Source: Babylonia areolata
Taxonomy: Eukaryota; Mollusca; Gastropoda; Neogastropoda; Buccinidae
DNA length: 64,000 nt
Assembly: GCF_041734735.1 (NCBI RefSeq)
Contig: NC_134882.1
Span: 24,321,664-24,385,663, forward strand
Reading direction: 5' to 3'
Of the stretch, positions 44,634-55,500 are shown one piece after another. The position numbers were made by a program, and so were the translations under genes. The notes below the pieces were generated by a model that was given only the letters and a program-made list of their open reading frames with translations, did not search any database and had not been told where the DNA came from. Position 1 is the first letter of the stretch. The number at the start of each line of letters is the position of its first letter.

Positions 44634-45095
44634 TGTCTATAAAGAGGGTTATTTTAATCTGATTTTGGCGAAGTTCTCAAAATACTGCTCCATCCTGCAA
44701 CAATGGCGGACAGTGGCGCTTATGCTTCCATCACAGCAGAATTTGTGTGTTAGTATGTGTGTGTGTGTGTGTGTGTAAACTGTATGTGTATATGTTGCAT
44801 GTCTGTATGTGTGACACTGACTAAGGAATGTTACCTGAAATGCAGACTATATTTCTAAGGCAATTAGGCTTCAAGCAGCAAGAAAAAAGAAACATAAAAA
44901 TACAAGCAAGATCAAAACATCAAGAACACCAAGCAGTAGTAAGAAACACACACACAAAAAAGAACTCAACAAGCAAGGATCATGTTAGGTCATGACATTG
45001 TGTAAGAGCCAAATACCATATCTTTTCTGCATTTGGTATAGCTGAAGAACATGTATGCATTTTAGAATTCTCATGATGTGACAAGTTCAGCGTTT

Positions 45096-45722
45096 TTACT
45101 TTGAGCACGCACAGGAAGGGCAAAGAATTTGCATGTGGTCGGGACAAACATGCTGACTGCATTTCTGGCACCTCTGTCTCACTTTTCGATCAGCCTTCCA
45201 TGAGCAGAAAAAGCAGCGTGCTTTCTTGCGCTGTGTGGGGGCAGCTTCACTTGATGTTCCAGGATCAGAACTGGCTTGCCTCTTGTGCAGTGTGCTGGCA
45301 GCTTCACCTGATCTTACTGTCTCAGACTTGTCTTGCCTGACCGTTTTTGCTCTTGGCATTTTGTGCCCTTCTGACTCAAGCTCAATCCTCTTGATTGAAC
45401 GTTTCATCAGATCAAGAGTGCCCCGGTGCATGTTTGTGTGCATGAGACGGCGCTTCATGTGTGGCAACGTCAGGCTTTTACTGATGCATTGGATGAATGC
45501 ACTTCGTGCATCTTTCTTTGCAAGAGAATCATCTTCAAATTTGAAATTGCACCTGCCTCTGAAAGGCACAAGCTGCTCATCCTCAGTTAAAAGGGGCCCA
45601 GCAATGTAATGGGTACTAAGGTTTTTGTTGAATTCGTCCCAAACGTCTCTGAAAGGGGCAAATGAATCTTTTGCTCTTCTGTTTGATCTTGTGGATTTGT
45701 CATCAAATCTCAGACAACACAT
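45096..45722 (-). pseudogene. piggyBac transposase, C-terminal part
   Basis: 208 codons. The N-terminal part reads L-R-F-D-D-K-S-T-R, F-A-P-F-R-D-V-W-D, then L-L-T-E-D-E-Q-L-V-P-F-R-G-R-C, which contains the first catalytic Asp (D-E-Q-L). The frame then jumps directly to S-A-F-I-Q-C-I-S-K-S-L-T-L-P-H-M-K-R-R, near the usual end, so the core with the other two catalytic Asp residues is deleted. A cysteine-rich zinc domain closes it (C-F-F-C, R-Q-R-C-Q-K-C, H-V-C-P-D-H, C-P-S-C). Confidence 0.85.
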
Positions 45723-46913
45723 GAGGATTTAGAATTTGTCCCTATTCACGGCTGCTCTTACAAGACTGACCCTGTATTCCTGATCCCAAATTTCGCTGTA
45801 CTTTGACTGCTCAGTCTCTCTCTCTCTCTCTCATTCTCTCTGTCTCACCTCTCACCTCTAACTCCCCCTCATCTCAGTGTGAAGGTCCTGTGTGCTGATA
45901 AAAAGAAAAAGAAAAGAAAACAGCCAGAAATAAGCATTCTGTGGAATTATATTCATAAGTGAAATCTCGTCAACACAAACATGACCTCAATTTTCCTCCT
46001 TTCCTTCTGATCCCCTCCCTTGACAACATCCCTCACTCCTCTTGTTTCCCACCACCAGACACCACCTCCCATATGCATACTTGCCCTCCGCTCTCTCCCA
46101 GTCTCTGCCACCAATGGTGAGAGGGGGGTGGAGTGGTGGGGGTGGATAAAACCACACAGTCAATGAGTGTGGCAAAATTGGCACTGAGCCAAGACAGTGA
46201 CCGCTTGCTCTGGCTGAGAATCCCTGACTGTTGAAATTGATATGACCAGTCACATACCCACCCCCACCTCCCTCCAGTCATCCCCCTTCCCCATTTCTTT
46301 CCTCAAACCAGCACACAAGTTTGTCAGCGGAACAGACACTACAGCAGCAGAGACCAGATGGTCAGTTATATCGGTACAGTACAAACTTGTGTGATAAGTA
46401 CATTTTCCTTGTAAACACACACACACACACTGAGGAGAGGTCCTCCCAAACCTCTTAAAAATCAATAATTTCGTTTTCTGGCAGGAGTTGAGTTGGCCCT
46501 TGATGGTCAACTGGGCCAAACTGAAATCAGTAGTACTAATAGTGATGATATCAATTTAATGTGAAATCTGCAATAGATAAATAATACAGGTGTATATGAG
46601 GGACCTGAATCACAGCCTTGGACATGATTGCATGATGACACAGATCTTCAGGAAGGAACACTCTGAGAAGTAGCCGTTCTTAAAGCCGGGGAGGAAAAGA
46701 GACGCGTATGTGTTTTGCGACATCAGTCAGACTGATGACAGATGTATGTTTGCTGAGATGTTCCCGAAAATTTAACCCTGTCCCTGATTCTAATGTGTGT
46801 TGTTCCTGAAAAGCAAATTTGGGGGTAGGCATGCCTGATGTTCTGCTTTTTGACCCCCAAAAAAGCAATACGCCAGTCAAGGCCTCAATCTCAACATCGT
46901 CACAATCTTGCCA
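45723..46913 (-). other. piggyBac interior without recognisable transposase
   Basis: The segment that should encode the ~100 residues before the catalytic core shows no piggyBac similarity in any frame I read. A (TC)n stretch lies near 45817-45835. It may be replacement sequence or an unrecognised intron. Confidence 0.45.
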
Positions 46914-47333
46914 TTAAATAAATTTTTTCCTGGTACTGATTTTGTCTATACAAATTTGTGAAACGGACAGTGTCCTAAATGATTTTGTCTGAAATAAACT
47001 GTATGTATCATACGGATCATGCACATTTTGGGTTCCAGGGACCTGACTAGGGGGACGCTTGAAAATGTTCTTAGACGGCGTCTTTGTTTTTCCGGTCACT
47101 GGAACTTTGCTCCATCTTGTTCCGTCCTTTGCTGTATATGTGTTGGAATCTGGTGGCACTTCTTGCTCCTCACCTGACTGAGAAAAGACTTCTTCTTCAT
47201 CTTTTTCGAAATCTGGTTCATCATCACTAGGGGACTCCGCATCAGGCTCAGGTGGAAGAAATTCTTCGTCACTAGTCATCGCCACTTTATTGTTCGTGGT
47301 CCTGGGAACTGGCAATCCGTGTTCTTTGCTCAT
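46914..47333 (-). pseudogene. piggyBac transposase, N-terminal part
   Basis: 139 codons. An acidic N-terminus (S-D-D-E-P-D-F-E-K-D-E-E-E) is followed by D-G-T-R-W-S-K-V-P and T-P-S-K-N-I-F-K, then V-P-G-T-Q-N-V and Y-D-T-Y-S-L-F, the standard start of piggyBac-family transposases. Similarity ends there, before the catalytic domain. Confidence 0.8.
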
Positions 47334-48296
47334 CTGGGGTAACCAAGCAAAGCAGAGATAGGTACAATATAGTCAGATATGATTCCATAAATTTGCAGTT
47401 ATGTTTTACACACACACACACACACACACGCACACACACACACACCCTGTCATCGAAAAAACCCGGGCAACGTTGTAAGCATTTGCAACTAAAAATGACA
47501 AGCAACAAAAGTAAGCACTTGTAAACAATTAACCCATAAACACTAGAGCACCAAAACAGAGAGAGAGAGAAAGCCCCCCCCAACCCCCCACCCTCCCCCT
47601 TGTCTCCCCAGACACATGCGTAGACTACAGGCAAACATACACACATAAAACAATTGAAAGGGAAAGTAGGCATTCATACCAAAATCTTCTTCTGGGGATA
47701 GGAAAGCAAAACAGTGGGTTTCATTGGTTTTTATAAAGCACATACGTTAATCCCCCTATCCACTCCTCTATCGGCACCTGTGAACGCATGAACTACTGCG
47801 TGAGTACACCTCTGTGATTGTATTCTTCAAGCCTTTTTACGTTATTGATTAGTTTTGGCTAGCTTTGGGATGCAACTTGAACTGAGACAGAGACAGATAC
47901 AAACCATAGATACAAGCCATTTCTGCACTCCCCAAACCCCCGACCCATCAATCTTATTTCCCCTAATAAGTAGTCAAGTGGTTAAAATTCTAACTCAAAA
48001 TGTTGATATACTCACCAAAATTACGATCTTCCTCTGCGTCAGCGCAGGTGACAAGGGCTTCAAAAATGTTGGGTCTGTCCATGACGGTATCAGAGTGACT
48101 GTCCAGCCTCCATGAGAGATACTCGTAGCAAGGAGTGAACGTGGGAAAAACCCGCCGCTTCATCAGAACTTGTTACTTTCAGAAGTGCTAGTATCGGTTT
48201 CAGTTTCTGTCTCCAGCATGCAAAGAGGGGTCCTACAGACCTCCCCATTGTCGCCCTCTGTAGCCAAGGGTTACAATTTTCCTTCTTTGCGAGCCA

Positions 48297-48566
48297 TGGG
48301 TCCACACGGACCCACGCCGTCTGCGGAGGGGTAAACACAGTTTTCCCTCTTTGCGAGCCATGGGTCCACACGGACCCATACCGTCATCAGTGACTAGTTA
48401 AAATGTCACCTTTAATTACTTTTTGAAATTTTGACCCATATTTTCGAAATTTTAGGACAAGGAGGGGATTTGTGTGTTTGGAGCATATCTAAAATTTCAT
48501 TGAAAAACATCTATAAATATAAGAGATATCGGCATTTAAAGACCCTTCTGGGTCCACATGGACCCA
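48297..48566. repeat. piggyBac right subterminal palindromes
   Basis: TGGGTCCACACGGACCCA at 48297-48314 and 48361-48378 (64 bp apart), and TGGGTCCACATGGACCCA at 48549-48566, directly next to the terminal repeat. Confidence 0.85.
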
Positions 48567-51332
48567 CACCATCCGGCGAAGGTTAAACTGCACCCTCCCT
48601 TTCATGTTGGAGTGGAAGGACTCAATCAGGCTGTGCAGTTTGGGGAGGCAGCCGATCTTTCAAAGAGCCCTGAAAAGGCCGTCTCCGCTGACTAGGTCAA
48701 AGGCCTTGGTGAGGTCAATGAATGTGACATACAGGGGCATCCTCTGCTCCCTGCACTTCTCCTGGATTTGGCGAAGGGAGAAGATCATGTCTACCGTGGA
48801 TCTCTCTGCTCGTAAACTGCACTGTGATTCTGGGTAAACGCATTCGGCCAGTTTCTGCAGGCAGATTAGAAGAACCCGAGCGTAGACTTTGCCTACAATG
48901 CTGAGAAGCGAGATGCCTTTGTAGTTGTTGCAGTAGCTCCTTTCACCCTTGTTTTTGTACAGGGTTAGGATCTTGGCGTCCCTCATGCCCTGCGGTACAG
49001 CTCCCTCATTCCAGCACTGACAGAGGACTGTGTGCAGAGGATGCAGAAGAGTAGTCTTGCAGTGTTTAATGAGGTCTGGGGGAATTCCGTCGCTGCCAGG
49101 TGCCTTGCCTGATGTCAGGCTGTTAATGGCCTTGCTGAGTTCGTCCTCAGTTGGCTCTGCGTCAAGTTCTTCCATAACCGGCATGCACTTGATGACATCG
49201 AGGGCTGAGTTAGACACCATGTTTTCTGTGGAGTAGAGGTCGGAGTAGTGCTCCAACCATCTCTCCATCTGCTGGCTAGGATCATTGATTATTTCCCCAG
49301 TGGAGGATTTGAGCGGGGCAGTCTTGCCCAGTGCCTTCTTGATGCCATCATACATCCCTCGGATGTTGCCTCTTTCAGCAGCATTCTGTATCTCTTCGCT
49401 GAGCTCTGTCCAGTACTCATTTGCACATCGCCTGGCGTTAAGCTGAACCTTACTCCTGGCGGCCCTGGCAGGTTCTTCTCACTGGGTGACCGTTTGTACT
49501 CAGTGAGTGCAGCGCGCTTGGCCTCAATAATGGGAGTCATCTCTGATGATTTGGCCTCAAACCAGTTGTGGGACTTATCGGTTGTCTTCCCAAAGGTGGC
49601 CAAAGCAATGCAGTGCATGGTGTGTCGTAGCGTTTCCCATCTTTCTGTGGCAGAGTCTCTGGGCTGCAATGCATCGAATTCTCTCTCAAAAGCCTCTGTG
49701 AACTGTTCTACAAGGTCTGGCTGAGACATCTTGCTGACATCAGTGCGAGAGTTCCCTTGTTTCTTTGAGCAGTGGAACTTCTTTGGTTGCATGCTGATCT
49801 TGCAGCATACCAGAGAGTGGTCCGTGTCGCAGTCTGCGCTGTGGTAAGAGCGAGTGTGGAGAAGGTTTTTGATGGCAGCTTAGCAGGATGAGATCCAGTT
49901 GGTGCCAATGTTTTGAGCATGGGTGCCTCTAGAAAACTTTGTGTTGGGGCTTCGTCCTGAAGAAGGAGTTGGCGACGCACAGTTCATGGCAGGCACAAAA
50001 CTCAAGTAGTCGCTGTCCATTCTCATTCGTTTTCCCCACTCCAAAGGAACCGTGAAAGGAGGGCCACGAATCGTTGTCTGCACCCACTCTGGCATTGAAG
50101 TCGCCCAGGAGAACAAGTTGTTCTGCCCTGGGGATGTTCCTTATGGTTGATGCGAGATTTTCGTAGAACTCATCCTTGGCATCAGGAGAGGCGGACAGAG
50201 TTGGAGCATATGCGCTGACGAGAGTGACATAGCCTTCGGAGGTGTTGATGCGGAGAGTCAGGTGTTGTTCTGAACCACCGCTGTCTGGTTTGATCATGTT
50301 CAGCAGGCTGTTCCTGACTGCAAAGCCTACTCCATACTCTCTTGGGGCATCAGAGCTCTTTCCTTGTCAGAAGAAGGTGTAGTCCCTCTCCTTTAGTGTT
50401 CCGGAGTCAGCCAGCCGTGTTTCCTGCAGAGTGGCAATGTCCACATTTAGTCTCTTCAGTTTGCTGTTTATGACGGCCATCTTTCTGGCGTCACTGATGT
50501 CTTGCAGATCTTGGGAGAGCCCAGGCATCATTGTCCGGACATTCCAATAGGCCAGTTTCATTGTTGATCCGTTTCTTGAAGTTTTGTTTTTGCCTGGTGT
50601 GGAAATTAACGACCTGCATGTCGGATATTCTCCTAATCTTCATACATCCATAGAAGAAGGCAGGTCGCGGTGGGACAGCACCTAATTGGCTGGGGGCTGC
50701 CCAGCTTGGGCAGGCGGTAGCTGTCCAGTGGGATGCGAAGGACCCTCCCACTGTCAAAAGCAACCCCTGGCGTTGGCTGTACACCAATTGATCGCTAACT
50801 TATAACCGGTAACTGTTGCTTCACATGTTTTTCCGACGCTAGTGCTAGTAGTGAAGCTGGAGTGTCCTCTCCAGGTTATTGGTGCAAGGTGTTTGTGGAT
50901 TGATGGACGGATATAAGCCTGGGCAATGTAATATGGAGACAGGCTGTTGCCCATGCAGCTTGTCCCCCCTCTCCACCTCGCTGACAGATCCAAAGGAACA
51001 GCAAGGCTGTTACATTTTGGTGCCAACACGGCTGCAGGAGCTGCCGGAAAGTGACAAAGTTTGCCATCCAACCGCCTTAGGGGACCCCCACTGGATTTTC
51101 TGTCAGGGTTTACTCCCTTAGGTGGCCGCAGGTAGCTCTCCAGAGCTGGCGCCCTTTGATGGGTCATTTATTTCCACCAGGGTGTCTAGCCACCCACCTC
51201 ACCATCCTCCTGAGAGGACTCGTGGGAGTGCTGGTTTAGTCACCAGCAATTTGACCATGTGACAGGTAGTACTGGGATCCAGGTTACCAGTCGCAGATAT
51301 ATCTATCTGACCTGACACTATTGAGGACAGTA

Positions 51333-51589
51333 CTGTTGATTACTGTGTGAAAAGTCTACTGCCAAATATCTCCTTTTCCAAACCTCCCGTTTTGACAGTT
51401 AGGCCATTTTTGGGGGTGACATCACAGGTACTTAATCTTATTTCTAAATCACAATTTTACTGTAGTGCCCTTCATGCATGGGGAAAAAAAGCCTGTACAT
51501 TGAATTGCTAAAAGAAAATACCTTGAATTTCTGATATTCTTCTTGCGTACAGCTTACAAAGCAGCATGGTAATGTATTGCTAACAGACT
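51333..51589. other. Unassigned DNA right of LINE E
   Basis: Nothing was recognised; it may be part of the older LINE that follows. Confidence 0.4.
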
Positions 51590-52870
51590 GAATGCTGTTT
51601 TATCATTGTTTATTCACAATGACCAAAAGGGTTTTACGAAAGGCAGATATACAGGGTAAATGTCCCACGCTATATGACATGTTGGTGTATAATAATGAAA
51701 GGAAAATGCCTGTTCTCTTGTTGTTGGTAGATTTTGAGAAGGCATTTGACACTATTTCAAGGAAGTTTATTTTTGAGAGTCAGTAAAAGCTTTCTATGCA
51801 GACAAATCCACATGTGTTGCTGTAGATTACAAATATTTGTCATTGTTCAGTATTAATTATGTTGTAAGATAAAGAAACCCACTTTCTCCTTTCTTGTAAA
51901 TGTTTGCATGCAGGGATCTCGGATATGTTGATTGAAAAAGAGAAAAATAAAAGGTATCCATATCAATGAAGAAGTCAGGCCAGCACACTTTGCTGATTAT
52001 ACAGCTCTGTACCTAGATGGAAGTGAAGAATCCTTAGTTTAAGCTGTTAGAATTCTAACTGTTTTTTTTTTGTTTTTGGGTTTTTTTCAGTAACATCTGG
52101 CATGAATGTCAATTATCACAAAACTCAAGCAGCCTGGATTACGGGCAAAAACAAGTTTTAGACACGCAGCCTGGGTGATAAGAGTTTTTGTTGGGACCCA
52201 GGCAGTTTTAGATACCTTGGAATCAGTTTAGCAATAGGTATATCTAGAATTTTACAATAGTATATGATGGTAAGATAGCTGAAATAAAGAAAATGTTGAA
52301 TACTTGGAGTGAGTGTCTGCTTACTACTTCTGGAAAAAAAATTCACTGCCTTGTGAAACTTTTTATGTCAAGTTGATATACTTATTGATGTCCCAGACAC
52401 TGATGATGCTTTTTTTTTTCAAAATAATTTGTTGGCATGTTCTTCAGATTATTGTGGAATGGCAGACCAGAGTAAAATCACCTTTTTTTCATGTGTTCAT
52501 CAACCATGCTCAAGATATAGACTAAAAATCATTTTCTGTCAAGTGTGAAATTCAGTTGGTTGATAAGGCTGTTTATTTATTTTGATTCTCATTTGAGGGT
52601 ACTTGTTTCATTTATGTATCTAGACATTAATAAGTTTAAAACATGTGGCACAGATATTGTATATACATCAATGGACACTGTGTATAATGCATTCCATAGC
52701 ATGGTATTTTGTAATGTATGAAAGGACAAAACTGAACTATCTGCCCAAAATACATGATGTTAATGCCGAATGTGTTTTCACAGCATAAACATTTTGGTTG
52801 GTAATCATACATTGTTTCTGCTGGATTGATTGCCAGCAGGTATTATTTATCATCAACTGAATGAAGATGG
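51590..52870 (+). pseudogene. Fossil L1/Tx1-like LINE, RT region
   Basis: 51592-51786 reads L-L-L-L-V-D-F-E-K-A-F-D-T-I-S, a core RT block. Later frames give H-F-A-D-Y-T-A-L-Y-L-D-G-S-E-E-S-L (the catalytic box, A-D-D changed to A-D-Y) near 51990, G-M-N-V-N-Y-H-K-T-Q-A-A-W near 52100, F-R-Y-L-G-I-S-L near 52210, and W-N-G-R-P-E near 52455. Order and wording fit L1/Tx1-group RTs. Many breaks; old. Confidence 0.65.
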
Positions 52871-53109
52871 TATCCCTTTATCTTTTGATACATTTCAACA
52901 GAAATATATATGTGACGCAGCATGTGAAAACCCGGCTAAAGTCGGAATTTATCATTTTTTACATTTATATACCTTGTAAAAGTTTAAGTATCACAGATTA
53001 AAATATTAAAAAAACCAGAATTGATCTGTCTGTCATAGTTTGTTTTTTTTCTATGATTTTTTCTAAGTTCGTTTGCGCAAGGAGTAGAAATGGAGAAATC
53101 CGCTCAGGA

Positions 53110-53515
53110 AAAAAACATATTTGTGTGCCTGTGACCTAAAAAACAAGAATTATCCTGAATATCTATGTGGTGTCAAAAGAATCAGAACTGAATAAACTTT
53201 AAATTTCCATGTGGAGAAAGGCAAAGGAAAATTTGCATTTTCTCTCTGCACTACTCAAACGAAGACCAGAATGTCAAGTGGAGGAGTTACATCATGGAAT
53301 ACAGCCACAATCCCTCATGGAAAAACGCACATATTTGTCTGCCTGTAACTGTAAAACAAGGATTTTCCTGAATATATTATGTAGTGTCAGACGATTCAGA
53401 ATTAAGTGAATTTTATATTTCGATATGACAAAGGCACAGGAAATATCGATTCTCTCTGTACTCAAACAAAGACAAGAATGGCAAGTGGAGGAGTGACGTC
53501 ATACAATACAGATTA
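53110..53515. repeat. Two-unit tandem repeat, about 205-bp period
   Basis: A unit containing ACATATTTGTGTGCCTGTGA, AAACAAGAATTATCCTGAAT and TCAAGTGGAGGAGTTACATC recurs as ACATATTTGTCTGCCTGTAA, AAACAAGGATTTTCCTGAAT and CAAGTGGAGGAGTGACGTCA. Similarity is moderate. It may be the edge of a satellite or a duplicated old transposon piece. Confidence 0.7.
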
Positions 53516-53832
53516 TACAGTCACAAGAGAGCCGACAGCGACAGTGAATGTTCAAATATTTCATGCCCACAAGCTGATGCATGAATCTTTGGAATTTCAA
53601 CTTAGATCCAGATGAAACTGTTTACTAACTGCAGTTATGATATGCATTGCCACAAAATCAGCTGACATAAAATCAGCCCGGAACATAGACGGACTCAATT
53701 ATTAGTGTCTACGGCCTGGAAGCACAAATCCACTGAATGTTGCTACTGAAGTGACAATCATGTCGTGTGTATGCAGCATTATCAACAGTTCGAGCGTCTT
53801 GACAAGGGTGGAGATCATGTGTGAAAATGGTT

Positions 53833-54126
53833 AAGAGAGTGCATGCATGCATATGTGGGTGTGCGCGCGCATGTATATGTGTCCGCGTTTGTGTTTTGTG
53901 CATGCTCGCATGTGTATGTGTGCCCGTGTGTATACGTGTGTGTGCCCACGTGTACGTGTGCGGTTTATGACCATTTGTGTGTATAATATGTTTGTGCATG
54001 TTAGTGATGGTAAAGTGTGTGCGTGTTCGCGCTCGCACGTTTTCCCTGAAGTGTGAAAAACATGGTGAGTGTGCACATGAACGCATGCACGTGCGCACGC
54101 ACGCACACACACACACACACACACAA
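53833..54126. repeat. TG/CG-rich microsatellite region
   Basis: Alternating purine-pyrimidine sequence (TGTGTGCGCGCGCATG type) ends in (CA)n at 54102-54125. Frames through it are artefacts. Possible Z-DNA-forming sequence. Confidence 0.85.
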
Positions 54127-54706
54127 ACAAAGAACATAGACACACATAGGACTGTGGGCAAATCCACACACTCCAGAACATGAGAAAATCTTGTATTGTT
54201 CAGAGTGGAAAAGCGAGTTTGATGTGCCAATCACAAATTGTGGAAAGAAATGGACTTGCCTGGAGTGACTGCTGAAAATGTTTCACCAGAATTTGATTTT
54301 GGCATTTTTGTTACAAGTTAGTAAAGCTGGGAAGTCGCGACAAACATATAAGGCAAGTTTGAAACTTTGACAGATCTAACTAATGATCTTAAAACAATGA
54401 AATAAAGATGGATGTGGGCTGTTGAAGTTTCATTTGCAGCACACAACTTGGGTTCGAAAGACACTAGTATCAGATGGTGATAAAAAAATTTATATGTATC
54501 AGATTCATATCAGTGCTGATAACTCCGCCCTCCCTTCCCTTTAATTGTCACTTTTGATTTTGTTGTTCAGCAGGAGTCGCGCATAAACCATGGCTTTGCT
54601 TGTTGGCAGAAGCAAAAGAAAAGCATGGAACACATGCATGGACTGTTTGTAAGCAAACTACTGATGCTTTCCAGATGGTGATGGATAACCAGACTAAGTC
54701 CCTGAG
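54127..54706. other. Unassigned DNA left of LINE B
   Basis: No recognised gene. A 65-codon frame at 54600-54794 runs into the LINE B 5' end and is not credible. Confidence 0.45.
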
Positions 54707-55500
54707 TCCTCCCGAAACCTGGAGGGGGTCAGGCTGGTGTTCTCTTGACCCTCTCCCGGGAGGGTCACTACCTTGTCGTGGTCGGGAGGCTTAGTGGCCA
54801 GTGATCGAGCGAACTATGTCGGCGGGGGCATCAGTGCTTCTTGGGGTTTGGTGCTCTGGTCCCAGGTCTTAATTGACAGCCTACATAGCCATCGTAGCTG
54901 TTAGGGCTGAATAAGTGGTGGTTTTGTACTGATGCCCCTGATAGGGCTTCCCATGCCGAACAGGTCGTGAGTGAGGCCCAAACTAAATGTGACCCACTGT
55001 CCCTTTCGCTGTTCTCTATTCTTCTTTTTACTGCCTCTTTTCTGTCTTCAGCTCCCCATCAAGCCTTCTTTTCCACATTCTTTTTTTCTCTGCGGCCTTC
55101 TTTAGGCCCGCCGTGTTTGCCGTGCGGCGCGACCTGTGATGGAGGGGAATGAGATCCTGGGGATTGAGAGAGCACACTGCTCTCAACACATCCCTTTGGC
55201 TCGGACCTCTCCTAAGACAGGCGGCACACATTGGCCCGTGTGTGTCAATCGGCTACCCCTTCGTGGGGCTGGGTCAAGACTGGCAGTTTAGAGGCTGACG
55301 AAGGTAACCCCTATAGTGCTCGGTTCTCTGTCCCCGGGAGCTGGGCATGATCGGGGGGGAACACGTTGGAGCTAGACTGTTGGTCGTATATCCCTCCCGA
55401 AACCTGGAAGGGGTCAAGCTGGTGTTCCCTTGACCCTGGCCCCTAAGTTGGACCCCATGGTGGGTGGGTAAGGGAGGGATGAATTTACATTTTTTTCAAC
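54707..55500 (+). promoter_or_regulatory. LINE B 5' untranslated/promoter region with an internal repeat
   Basis: The first ~50 bp (CCTCCCGAAACCTGGAGGGG, then GTCAGGCTGGTGTTCTCTTG) recur at about 55393 just before ORF1 (CCTCCCGAAACCTGGAAGGG, then GTCAAGCTGGTGTTCCCTTG). Copy C has the same pair at 58571 and 59256. LINEs carry internal promoters in this region; which part drives transcription cannot be told from sequence. Confidence 0.7.

Larger units (their letters stand above)
44445..48582 (-). mobile_element. piggyBac DNA transposon, internally degraded, inside LINE E
   Basis: It lies between TTAA sites (44441-44444 and 48583-48586), the target duplication of piggyBac. The ends are CCTTCGCCGGACGGTG (left) and, inverted, CCTTCGCCGGATGGTG (right), one mismatch in 16. 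Within about 210 bp (left) and 290 bp (right) of the ends lie three copies each of an 18-bp palindrome. Transposase pieces are on the minus strand. The central catalytic region is not found, so it is non-autonomous. Removing it with one TTAA restores LINE E continuity. Confidence 0.93.
43230..50561 (-). pseudogene. LINE E endonuclease-RT ORF, broken and split
   Basis: It starts M-K-L-A-Y-W-N-V-R-T-M-M at 50561. A stop replaces an expected Trp near 50368. Endonuclease [12 protein letters not shown] lies near 50110. The RT open stretch 49355-48660 has [11 protein letters not shown] and L-T-K-A-F-D-L-V. Past the piggyBac, the catalytic box near 44215 reads F-A-D-N where F-A-D-D is expected, so an essential Asp is lost. 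The C-terminal part 43946-43197 has L-L-Y-G-S-E-A-W and a finger-like C-D-R-D-C-L-S-R-I-G-L in an alternative frame. Confidence 0.87.
43212..51318 (-). mobile_element. RTE-like LINE, copy E (near full length, split by piggyBac)
   Basis: A 14-bp duplication TATTGAGGACAGTA flanks it (43198-43211 and 51319-51332). Without the piggyBac and one TTAA it is about 3.97 kb. On the minus strand: a 5' untranslated region from 51318, endonuclease from 50561, RT to 48590, then after piggyBac the RT palm end, C-terminal domain and zinc finger to about 43230. The 3' tail is TTAC-type short repeats. It is the same subfamily as LINE D. Confidence 0.92.

Noticed and set aside
45096-45722. 208-codon frame as a host zinc-finger gene
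   Set aside because: It lies between piggyBac ends and carries the piggyBac D-E-Q-L and cysteine-rich motifs.
53709-54234. Several overlapping long frames rich in Cys/Val/His/Thr
   Set aside because: They are translations of a TG/CA microsatellite on both strands.
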